Source: Gammaproteobacteria bacterium (GTDB lineage: Bacteria > Pseudomonadota > Gammaproteobacteria > Ga0077536). From it: a stretch of 64,000 nt of DNA. Every line of letters starts with the position of its first letter. Within the stretch, counting starts at the first letter, position 1. The stretch covers positions 62,001-126,000 of the forward strand of contig JAJFJQ010000059.1 in the NCBI GenBank assembly GCA_021773835.1, given 5' to 3'. Below, piece after piece: positions 54,181 to 62,539 of this stretch. Both the position numbers and the translations under genes were made by a program. The notes below the pieces were generated by a model. It searched no databases, was not told where the DNA came from, and saw only the letters and a program-made list of their open reading frames with translations.

Positions 54181-56244
54181 ATGCAATACATACTCGGCGT
54201 CGATATTGGCGGTACGTTTACGGATTTCTCGCTCCTTGACGATGTTGGGAATATTTCGCTGTGGAAAGAAGCAACCACCCCGAAAAATCCCGGCGAAGCG
54301 GTTCAGCAAGGCATCCGTGCGCTCGCCGAGCAGACCGGGATGGAACTCGATACTTTCCTAAAGCGGTTGGATCTTTTCGTACACGGTCAGACGATCGCGA
54401 CCAACACCGTTATCCAACGTAACGGCCCAAAGACCGCATTATTGTGTACCGAGGGGTTTCGTGACGTGATCCACTTCCGCGACGGTTTCAAACCGGAGCG
54501 CTATAACATCCAACTGCCACCGCCTGAGGATTTCGTACCGCGTTATCTCCGTATTCCGATAACCGAACGGGTTAAATACGACGGCACTGTCGTCCAACCC
54601 TTGGACGAAGATTCGGTACGCACGGCCGCCGCAAAGCTGCGCTCAGAAAACGTCGAATCGGTGGCGGTCGCCTTCCTCTGGTCGATTGTCAACACCGCGC
54701 ATGAGCAACGGGTGAAAGCGATATTGGCTGAAGAGCTGCCAGATGTTCCCGTCGTGCTGAGCTCGGACGTATTACCTATGATCCGCGAATGGGAGCGTAC
54801 GACCTGCACCATCTTAAGCGCTTATGTCTTACCGGGCATCGCGCGCTACATGGTGGAATTGGAAGAATTTTTACACGGCAATGCCTATCCACATCCACTT
54901 TTAATAATGCAGCTCAATGGCGGTAGCTCGACGGTCAATAAAGTATTACAGCGACCGATAAACTCGCTCGCCTCGGGCCCGGCTGCGGCGCCGGTCGCGG
55001 GATTGTATTGCTCGGAACGGATCGGCATGCCAAACGTCATCACCATCGACATGGGTGGAACGAGCTTCGATGTATCGATGGTTACTGACGGCTCCCCAAC
55101 CTTGACTCGCGAGCTTCGCGTCCACGACATGCCGGTGGGGGTTGCAGCCGTTGATGTGCATTCCATCGGTGCCGGCGGCGGCAGTATTGGTTGGATCGAT
55201 AAAGGCGGGGCGCTCCAAATGGGTCCGCAAAGTGCGGGCGCGGAACCCGGACCCGCGTGTTACGACCAAGGCGGCACGCTCCCAGCGTGCACCGACGCGA
55301 ACGTTGTATTGGGGTATATCAACCCCGACTACTTCCTCGGTGGTCGACGCGAAATCAATACGGAACATTCCGCGCGTGCGGTCGAGGAGCACATTGCCAA
55401 ACCGCTCGGCCTAAGTGTTCCGGCTGCCGCCCACGGCATGTTTCGGATCATCAATAACAATATGGTTGATGCGATTCGAGTCGTCTCAATCGAGCGCGGA
55501 GTCGACCCCCGGAACTACGCACTGGTCGTTGGTGGCGGGGCCGGGGCGATCCACGCTGGCATGTTGGGGCGAACGCTTGGCATGAAGAAAGCAATCATCC
55601 CACGTTACAGTGGCGTTTTTTGCTCCTTTGGCATGATCGTCAGCGATGTGCGTCACGACTATATGCAAGCGCATGCGACTAACACCGCACGCTTCGATGT
55701 AGCGGGTGTGAACAAGGTCGTTGCAGAACTCGAACGCAAAGCGATGGATGACATGGTCGAAGAAGGATTTCCGGAAGGCGAAGTCATTTTGAGTCGTTTC
55801 GCCGACGCCAAATACCCCGCGCAAATCCACGAGCTGACGATCCCAATACCATCGGATGGCGAGCTAGGCAAAGCGTCTATCAGCGAAATGGAGCAAACCT
55901 TCCACGATCTGCACGAACGCATGTTTACTTATAGCGTGCGAGAAAGCCCAGTGGATTTATTCCATTGGCGGGTGGTCGCGCATCGAAAGGTGGATTCGCC
56001 CGCGACGCCTGCGTTTCCAGCAGCAGAACAATCGATCGAAACGGCGCAAAAAGCGACCCGAAGTGTCTATTTTGGCGACATCGACGACTATCGCGACACG
56101 AACATCTATGACGGCGATTTGTTGCAGCGCGGCATGAGTGTAGCGGGTCCGGCCGTCGTCGAGCAGAAAAATACTACAATAGTGGTATTTCCTGGCCAAA
56201 AGCTTGAGGTCAACGAATACGGCGATTTCGTATTAGACCTATAA
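54181..56244 (+). CDS. hyuA: Hydantoinase/oxoprolinase A-type subunit
   Basis: A 687-residue protein of the HyuA/oxoprolinase/acetone-carboxylase beta family. It opens with DIGGTFTDFSLLDD, an ASKHA-type phosphate-binding loop, and has TIDMGGTSFDVS and GGGAGAIHAGMLGR later. These ATP-dependent enzymes open hydantoin, 5-oxoproline or related rings or carboxylate ketones. The B subunit gene begins 34 bp downstream. GAGG lies 7 bases before the ATG. N-methylhydantoinase is favoured by the adjacent DMGDH-like gene. Confidence 0.92.
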   Translation: MQYILGVDIGGTFTDFSLLDDVGNISLWKEATTPKNPGEAVQQGIRALAEQTGMELDTFLKRLDLFVHGQTIATNTVIQRNGPKTALLCTEGFRDVIHFRDGFKPERYNIQLPPPEDFVPRYLRIPITERVKYDGTVVQPLDEDSVRTAAAKLRSENVESVAVAFLWSIVNTAHEQRVKAILAEELPDVPVVLSSDVLPMIREWERTTCTILSAYVLPGIARYMVELEEFLHGNAYPHPLLIMQLNGGSSTVNKVLQRPINSLASGPAAAPVAGLYCSERIGMPNVITIDMGGTSFDVSMVTDGSPTLTRELRVHDMPVGVAAVDVHSIGAGGGSIGWIDKGGALQMGPQSAGAEPGPACYDQGGTLPACTDANVVLGYINPDYFLGGRREINTEHSARAVEEHIAKPLGLSVPAAAHGMFRIINNNMVDAIRVVSIERGVDPRNYALVVGGGAGAIHAGMLGRTLGMKKAIIPRYSGVFCSFGMIVSDVRHDYMQAHATNTARFDVAGVNKVVAELERKAMDDMVEEGFPEGEVILSRFADAKYPAQIHELTIPIPSDGELGKASISEMEQTFHDLHERMFTYSVRESPVDLFHWRVVAHRKVDSPATPAFPAAEQSIETAQKATRSVYFGDIDDYRDTNIYDGDLLQRGMSVAGPAVVEQKNTTIVVFPGQKLEVNEYGDFVLDL

Positions 56245-56278
56245 ACTAGTTGATTACATTCCAAGTCGAGGACTGATT

Positions 56279-58195
56279 ATGAGCACAATAGATCCCGTCA
56301 AGAATATCGGAAGCCAAGACGAGTCGATTCCACTGTTGGCTGAAGAAAACATTGATCCGATTACGTTCTCAGTGATTTTAAATCGGTTTAGCACGATCGC
56401 CCGCGAGATGACCCTCGCGCTCGAATACACCTCTTGGACCTCGATTCTAGCTTTGGCGAGGGATTTCTCTTGTGCGATCTATGACGCCAAAGCACGCCAG
56501 GTTTGCATGATGGATGCGTTACCGATCCATACAAACTCGCTGCATGTGATTTTGCGATCGATGGTCAAAGCCTTCGAAGGCAACGTCTATGACGGCGACG
56601 TGATCGTCAGTAACGATCCGTATAGCGGCAACACCCACGTTGGCGACTTCGTTACGGCCTGCCCCATCTTCTATGAAGGCGAACATCGATTCTGGGCCGT
56701 TACAAAAGGGCACCAACTCGATTGCGGTGCCTACGAGGCGACCAGCGTCGCACCAAGTGCCAAAGACGTCTGGCAAGAGGCACTGCAACTACCGCCGATC
56801 AAATTCTACGAAAAAGGCGAACCTCGCCAAGACGTGATCAACATGTACCTCGCGAACGTTCGCTACAAGGAGTTGCTCTACGGTGATCTAAAGGCGCAAC
56901 TAGGTTCTATTTGGACCGGTAAGCGACGCATGATCGAACTCATCGACGAATATGGACCACAAGAGTTAGACCACTACGTCGAGGCAATCCTGGATTATGC
57001 GGACCGCCGCACCAGTGAAGAGATCAGAAATATCCCCGACGGTACCTACGAGGCGGACTCGTGGATTGATTCCGACGGTATGGGCAACACAAATCTCACC
57101 GTCCATGCAGCCGTCACAGTCGAAGACGATCGCATTCATGTCAATTTCGCCGGCAGCTCGCCCCAAGGTGCGGGCGGTACAAACGGCACGATTGGCGTAA
57201 TGGAAGCCTCCGCAGGGATACCAATACTCACGGCGATCGATCCCGAGATACCGCATAACGACGGCTGTTTAAGGCACATCACCTGCGAGGCACCGTTAGG
57301 ATCTATCGTCAGCGCTAAATATCCCGCCGCAACTGCTATGGCAACCTTGTGTCCGGCGGCCCAAGAACAAGAGGTGATCTGGAAGGCGCTCGCGCAAGCT
57401 GTACCCGAGCGAACGTCTGCAGGCTACGGCGGCTTTCATTGCATTCCCTCAATTTCGGGGGTTGATAAGCGCGGAGACGAGGAAGAAGGTTGGGCCGCCA
57501 TGTTTTTCAACGGCGGATCCGGCGGTGGCGCCTCGAAGAACGCCGATGGCTGGCCTTTGATCATGCTGTCTTCCGGCCTCGGCGGCCTCAAGATCATCAG
57601 CACCGAAATGAGTGAATTACTGTATCCGATCATGATGGATCACCATGAGATCGAGACCGACTCCATGGGACATGGCAACACCATGGGCGGCGCTGGGATC
57701 CGTATCGAAGTACGCCCCTACGACACCCCGATGGAATGCCATGCAACCGGCGACGGCGCCTCGAATCCGCCTTTTGGTGTGTTCGGCGGTACCCCCGGGA
57801 TCGGCGGTGGCAACTACCGCGAGAACCTCGACACTGGCCATCGCGACTACTGCTCTAGTAAGGGCTATATGCTGATTGAACCTGGTGAAATGTGGGTTGG
57901 CGTGTCATCGGGTGGTGGCGGTTTCGGGGACCCGCTTGAGCGTTCGGCCGAGAAGGTTTGCGAACACGTGCGCGACGAGATCATCAGCTTTGAGACCGCG
58001 CGCGATATCTATGGTGTGGTGATGGATCCCGTAACGTTCAAGCTCGACGAGCAAGCGTCGATAGCGCGTCGCGCGCTGCTTTCCGAACAACGTGGCGAAG
58101 TGCCGATGATTCAGCCAACTCAGGCGGATTCGGCAACCTGGCTACAGGAGAACATGCGCGAGGGCGATAACTATCTGCTCGACCCATTACCGTGA
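56279..58195 (+). CDS. hyuB: Hydantoinase/oxoprolinase B-type subunit
   Basis: A 638-residue HyuB-family protein: EENIDPITFSVILNRF at the start, VSNDPYSGNTHVGDF, GGTNGTIGVMEA and late GAGIRIEVRPYDTP and GGGGFGDPLERS. It forms the partner of HyuA. GAGG is 7 bases before the ATG. A long perfect inverted repeat lies just after the stop. Length is normal for the family, perhaps with a slightly extended N-terminus of ~20 residues before the conserved part. Confidence 0.92.
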   Translation: MSTIDPVKNIGSQDESIPLLAEENIDPITFSVILNRFSTIAREMTLALEYTSWTSILALARDFSCAIYDAKARQVCMMDALPIHTNSLHVILRSMVKAFEGNVYDGDVIVSNDPYSGNTHVGDFVTACPIFYEGEHRFWAVTKGHQLDCGAYEATSVAPSAKDVWQEALQLPPIKFYEKGEPRQDVINMYLANVRYKELLYGDLKAQLGSIWTGKRRMIELIDEYGPQELDHYVEAILDYADRRTSEEIRNIPDGTYEADSWIDSDGMGNTNLTVHAAVTVEDDRIHVNFAGSSPQGAGGTNGTIGVMEASAGIPILTAIDPEIPHNDGCLRHITCEAPLGSIVSAKYPAATAMATLCPAAQEQEVIWKALAQAVPERTSAGYGGFHCIPSISGVDKRGDEEEGWAAMFFNGGSGGGASKNADGWPLIMLSSGLGGLKIISTEMSELLYPIMMDHHEIETDSMGHGNTMGGAGIRIEVRPYDTPMECHATGDGASNPPFGVFGGTPGIGGGNYRENLDTGHRDYCSSKGYMLIEPGEMWVGVSSGGGGFGDPLERSAEKVCEHVRDEIISFETARDIYGVVMDPVTFKLDEQASIARRALLSEQRGEVPMIQPTQADSATWLQENMREGDNYLLDPLP

Positions 58196-58200
58196 TCGAG

Positions 58201-58231
58201 ACCCACGCAAGCGGACGTCGCTTGCGTGGGT
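58201..58231. terminator. Perfect 13-bp inverted repeat between convergent genes
   Basis: ACCCACGCAAGCG pairs perfectly with CGCTTGCGTGGGT around a GACGT loop, 6 bp after the hyuB stop. The next gene faces it. A bidirectional terminator is likely, although a T-run is not evident on either side. Confidence 0.6.
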
Positions 58232-58311
58232 ATTGGCAGCGAGGGCGAAATTATTTTCCTCGACCCACTGCCATCGGTTTGATCTAGAAGACCCCGAGCA
58301 CCGGACGTCTG

Positions 58312-59922
58312 TTAGTCCTTGATCAGGATCGATTGTAAAAACTCATCCAGCACGGCGAACGATGCGAGGCCGGTGCGACAACCGATGTATCCATCTGGTC
58401 GTACCATGATTAATTCACCACCCGCACTCGCATTGAGGGATTTCGCCACCAGCGCTCGCGGGTCTTCGATAGGCAATAAACCCGGCCATGGATAAGGCAC
58501 GGCAGGGGCGATCAGTTCGGTCCGGATAATGCCCGGATAATGACGCTCCAGTAACCCATAGACGGCAGTTGCCGCTTCAAGTTGCTCACCCTCAGTCTCG
58601 TCGAGTATGGCGAGTAAAGTAAATCGAGTATGTGCAAAAAGCTGATGTAGGCGAACGTGCGCGGAGATCACGACGTCGGGCACACGTTCGCCGATCGCCG
58701 GTTCCACCTCGGTGTTGCAACCATCGGGCAATACAATCGCGCCGCGATAGTTGTAACTCAAGCCAGATACCCGCGCGACTGCATTGTCATTCCAGCCGTC
58801 GGTTTGCGTCAGCGCCATCCGATCTTCGAGCCCGCCACCGTGTGCAAGGATGATCTCATGGATGGCGGAGCTACCTTCGATGACCTGCTCTGAAACCGGT
58901 TCGCGTTCGATCTCGTAAGTCTCGAGCAAAGATTCTTGTGCTTTGCCTTGCACTACCAGCGCAAGCTTCCAGCCAAGGTTGTAGGCATCTTGCATACAAA
59001 CATTCCAGCCCTGACCGCCAGCGACAGAATGGATATGCCCGGATTCGCCACATAAGAACACATGGCCCTTACGATATTGCTCCGCCTTGCGGATCCAGAT
59101 CTCCCACGTCGTTTTCCATTCGGGCTCACCGATACCCACTTCCGGCAGGTCATCGCCAACTATTGGCGTGATCAGATCTGATTTGGCGATTTCCTCGGGG
59201 TCACCTTGTGCGCTGACCAACACGCGGTGATTAGGACCAGCGAGTTTGCCGATCATGAGAAAGGTGTCTTTTGAAATGTAGTAATGCAGGAGATTATCAG
59301 CACCTTCGAAGTTCTCAAGCCGGGCATCGATCATCTGCATGACCAGCCCTTCATACTCAACGCCCGAATACTTGATGCCGAGACATTCTCGCGTTGGACT
59401 GTGTAGTCCGTCGCAGGCAACCACCCATTGAGGGTGAATGCACTCGTCAGACACGCTATCCCCAGTTGCGTGCTGGAGCGTAACGCTTAGATTGCCGGCT
59501 GGATCTTCCGATATGTCGGTAAGCTCGGTTTCCCATTCAATTGCCAGACCGAGGTTCAACTCCAAATGGTCGCGTAATATTTTCTCAGTTTCGTTTTGAT
59601 TGAACATGCAAACGAAGGGGTAACGGGTAGGCAATCGCGTGTAGTCCAAGCGCGGTTTCAGATCACTGTCGCGGAAATTGAAAATATACCCTTCGTTCAA
59701 CACGCCACCCTGGAGGAAACGCGGCGCCAATCCCATATCGTCCAGGATCTCCATTGTGCGTGCGTGTACCGTTATCGCGCGCGAGGTGATCCCGTGGCCG
59801 CTACGCCTTTCCACGATGCGACAATCGATCCCACGACGGCGGAGTTCGATCGCGGTAACCATACCCGTGGGGCCGGCACCTACAATGAGGACTTCTGGTT
59901 TAGAACTGTTTTTCATTGGCAT
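58312..59922 (-). CDS. FAD-dependent aromatic monooxygenase (PHBH fold)
   Basis: A 536-residue flavin hydroxylase: VGAGPTGMVTAIEL, VACDGLHSPTRE and a third element in which GDAAH is replaced by CGESGHIHSVAGGQGWNVCMQDAYNLGWK. The usual GDAAH is therefore altered to GESGH, a substitution worth noting because this segment contacts FAD. A thioredoxin-like C-terminus follows. It is a paralogue of the 46990 protein by fold. It lies downstream of a repeat locus and is convergent with hyuB. Confidence 0.88.
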   Translation of the reverse strand: MPMKNSSKPEVLIVGAGPTGMVTAIELRRRGIDCRIVERRSGHGITSRAITVHARTMEILDDMGLAPRFLQGGVLNEGYIFNFRDSDLKPRLDYTRLPTRYPFVCMFNQNETEKILRDHLELNLGLAIEWETELTDISEDPAGNLSVTLQHATGDSVSDECIHPQWVVACDGLHSPTRECLGIKYSGVEYEGLVMQMIDARLENFEGADNLLHYYISKDTFLMIGKLAGPNHRVLVSAQGDPEEIAKSDLITPIVGDDLPEVGIGEPEWKTTWEIWIRKAEQYRKGHVFLCGESGHIHSVAGGQGWNVCMQDAYNLGWKLALVVQGKAQESLLETYEIEREPVSEQVIEGSSAIHEIILAHGGGLEDRMALTQTDGWNDNAVARVSGLSYNYRGAIVLPDGCNTEVEPAIGERVPDVVISAHVRLHQLFAHTRFTLLAILDETEGEQLEAATAVYGLLERHYPGIIRTELIAPAVPYPWPGLLPIEDPRALVAKSLNASAGGELIMVRPDGYIGCRTGLASFAVLDEFLQSILIKD

Positions 59923-60018
59923 TCATGCTCGGCAAAACGGATGTTGTAATTTGCGTCCCGCTAAATCTAGCGACACCCAAAAGCAATGACAAGCTTCGTT
60001 TCGTGGCGCCTATAGAAT

Positions 60019-60134
60019 GTCACCCCGAACTCGAGCCAGGATCCCTATAACTCGTCACCCCGGACTTGATCCGGGGTCCATGCGGCGTATGTTCACATGC
60101 GATGGATTGTTGGAATGGACCCCGGTCCAAACCA
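60019..60134. repeat. Dispersed palindromic repeats in the intergenic region
   Basis: A first degenerate unit begins GTCACCCCGAAC (60019). The main unit, GTCACCCCGGAC from 60054, folds as ACCCCGGA-CTTGA-TCCGGGGT (60057-60077) and is followed by ATGTTCAC at 60089. TGGACCCCGGTCCA (60116-60129) is a further small palindrome. The core and spacing match the 5931-6131 locus. The position between two genes is typical of REP-like elements. Confidence 0.7.
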
Positions 60135-60162
60135 GTACGTCAACTTCGAGACACCAAAACCC

Positions 60163-61005
60163 TTATTGCGACTGCCAAACAATGGGAAACGCACTGTCGT
60201 CACGTGCAAGCTCCCCAGGTTCTATGCAGACATCGTCTTGCGTCACAATCGGATCAGTACCCATCCGCGGGTCCCAACGTGCGTCATCGCCCAACCATCG
60301 CGTCGACAACGCGATTCGACGCCGGTCCGGCGAGTGATTGCCGTGCGAAGTATGCGCGATGGCCGTATTGAAGATCACCGCATCACCGGCCTTGGTTTCG
60401 AACGTGAGAAATTCATAATCGTCGCGAAGCCGATTGAAGTCCGGAATATCCTCACCTTCGCTGGCGCTGATCCATTTGCCGAGTTCGGTATCCTCACCGC
60501 CTGGAATTACTGGTTTGTACCATTTGTTCCAGGTATGCGAACCACGTACAAATTCAAGCCCGCTGGATTCTAAATCGGTGTCTGTCAACGATAACCAGAC
60601 AGAACAGATCTGGGTACCTTTAAACGGCCAGTACGGTAGATCCTGGTGCCAAAAAAATTCTTCGTCGGTATTCGGTTCTTTGACGAATACATGATCGAAA
60701 TATATCCGCGCCGTATTTGAGCGCATGGCCTGTGCCGCCAATTGGGCAACGCCAGAATCAAACGCATAGTCTCGAAAATCGCTTACCGTCGGCCACAAGT
60801 ACCGGTCGTGGATAAAGCGTCCTTGCGTCGAGCCTGGATTCGTATCTTGGACCCACTCCCCAGGGTTGGCGAGCTGTCCGTCAATGGCCTTAATCATGCG
60901 GTCGATCCAGCTCGGATCCACACACTGTTTAGCCAAAACAACACCTTCAGCTTGGTAACTTTCAATCTCCGCATCGGTCAGATCTCGATAAGCAATGTCG
61001 GCCAT
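60163..61005 (-). CDS. Phytanoyl-CoA dioxygenase-family protein
   Basis: A 280-residue Fe(II)/2-oxoglutarate oxygenase of the PhyH family. The iron triad is His120-x-Asp122 in FFWHQDLP and His218 in AHTSHGNHS; Arg in the following PDRRR run binds 2-oxoglutarate. The cupin-like core fills most of the protein. It hydroxylates an unknown small molecule or CoA-thioester. It ends just short of the palindromic repeats. Confidence 0.9.
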   Translation of the reverse strand: MADIAYRDLTDAEIESYQAEGVVLAKQCVDPSWIDRMIKAIDGQLANPGEWVQDTNPGSTQGRFIHDRYLWPTVSDFRDYAFDSGVAQLAAQAMRSNTARIYFDHVFVKEPNTDEEFFWHQDLPYWPFKGTQICSVWLSLTDTDLESSGLEFVRGSHTWNKWYKPVIPGGEDTELGKWISASEGEDIPDFNRLRDDYEFLTFETKAGDAVIFNTAIAHTSHGNHSPDRRRIALSTRWLGDDARWDPRMGTDPIVTQDDVCIEPGELARDDSAFPIVWQSQ

Positions 61006-61193
61006 ATGTCATTCGGTCCTGTTCAGTTGGCACGTGATTGGCGATGCTAGCGCAAGGGCGGCACGCTGACTAGCTTCCAAACATCGCTCATCCGTCGACC
61101 GAGACGAACGCCATCGCACTAAAATTGTCCCGCACCGACACGATGGATTAACATCTAATCACCGCAACGAAGTTAATGAGATAGGATCCATCC

Positions 61194-61997
61194 ATGCTTA
61201 AGCTCTACCACAACGACATGTCATCGTGTGCGCAAAAAGTACGCTTTGTGCTGCAAGAAAAAGGTGTCGAGTGGGAGAGCGAGGAACTCAACCTACGCAC
61301 CGGCGAGCAGCTCAAACCGGAGTTCCTGAAGATCAATCCGAAGGGCCTCGTTCCTGCCTTAGAGCACGACGGCAAAATCCTGGTCGAGTCCAACGTGATC
61401 ATCGAATACCTAAATGAGGTTTTCCCGGATCCCCCGCTACTCCCTACCGATCCCTACAGCCGCGCTTTAGTTCGAGGCTGGATGAAGCGTCTCGACGACG
61501 GCATGCACCTAGAGACGATCGTCTTGAGCTTTGGCGTTGCCTTTCGTCATCAACTTATTGCAGCGCTGGATACCGATGAGGCATTGGAGCGCCATTTTGC
61601 ATCGATCCCAGATCCGTATATTCAGGAGGTGCAGCGCCAGGTAGTGACGGCCGGCATCGCGTCCCCTCGCTTTGAACAAGCGATCAAGGCGTTCGAGAAG
61701 TTATTGAGCGAGTTGGACAGAGAGCTCGCATCCCACGCGTGGATCGTCGGCGATGATCTCACATTGGCAGATATCGCATACGCGCCATATGGAACACGTC
61801 TAGAACACCTGCACCTGCACGGCATGTGGGACGACAAACCAAACTTTGCACGTTGGTACGCAGCGCTAAAAACGACGCCGGGTTACCGTGCGGGATTGAC
61901 CAAATGGTTTAATCCGAAGTATTTGCCACTTATGGATGAGGCAGGAAAACAAGCCTGGCCGCGGATTGCAGAACTCATCGCGTCTGTCGATGCTTAG
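61194..61997 (+). CDS. Glutathione S-transferase family protein
   Basis: A 267-residue GST. The thioredoxin fold has HNDMSSCAQKVRF, with Cys12 at the place that binds glutathione in omega/beta-like classes, then KINPKGLVPALEHDG and ESNVIIEYL. The helical domain contains VGDDLTLADIAYAPY. The insert-rich middle (~110-170) is longer than in small GSTs. Cys12 suggests thiol-transfer, dehalogenation or isomerisation rather than classical conjugation. A GFA protein gene follows 75 bp downstream. Confidence 0.88.
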   Translation: MLKLYHNDMSSCAQKVRFVLQEKGVEWESEELNLRTGEQLKPEFLKINPKGLVPALEHDGKILVESNVIIEYLNEVFPDPPLLPTDPYSRALVRGWMKRLDDGMHLETIVLSFGVAFRHQLIAALDTDEALERHFASIPDPYIQEVQRQVVTAGIASPRFEQAIKAFEKLLSELDRELASHAWIVGDDLTLADIAYAPYGTRLEHLHLHGMWDDKPNFARWYAALKTTPGYRAGLTKWFNPKYLPLMDEAGKQAWPRIAELIASVDA

Positions 61998-62072
61998 TTC
62001 CGGCGACAGCATAGTGAAACGTCTCAGGCAACCTATGTCATCAAACTTTTCGTCTATAGAGGAGATAATCTA

Positions 62073-62528
62073 ATGTCATTAACGACCCCGGTACGCGGCG
62101 GCTGCGCTTGTGGCGAGATCCGTTATGAATCTTCCGAGCAACCGTTGTTCACCTTTTTGTGCCACTGCCTAGATTGCCGACGCGCTACCGGAAGTGCATA
62201 TGCGGCAAACGTTTTCTTTACCCCATCCGCATTTAAATTCACTGGACCCGAACCAAAGTCTTACGCAACTACCGGCCTGTCGGGGATGCCCCTCCATCAT
62301 GAATTTTGCGGAACCTGCGGATCACCGGTAGGAACTCATTCTGAGGCGTTTACGATCATAAAAGGCGTCCGCGCATCAAGCCTCGACGACCCATCCGGGC
62401 TGAAGCCAATCGCAAACCTATGGAATTCAAGTGCGCTAGCTTGGGAGACACTCGATCCTGACTTGCTTCAGTTCGACACCCAACCGACGGAAGAGGAATT
62501 TGGCCGCATTATGGCGAGCCTTGACTGA
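62073..62528 (+). CDS. GFA-family zinc protein
   Basis: A 151-residue GFA/CENP-V-fold protein with zinc ligands Cys11-x-Cys13 (GGCACGEIRY), CHCLDCRRATG and FCGTCGSPVG. GAGGAG lies before the ATG. The second copy of this family in the window is at 15533-15940. It follows a GST and may act on glutathione adducts; this is inference. Confidence 0.9.
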   Translation: MSLTTPVRGGCACGEIRYESSEQPLFTFLCHCLDCRRATGSAYAANVFFTPSAFKFTGPEPKSYATTGLSGMPLHHEFCGTCGSPVGTHSEAFTIIKGVRASSLDDPSGLKPIANLWNSSALAWETLDPDLLQFDTQPTEEEFGRIMASLD

Positions 62529-62539
62529 TTAACGGTCGA

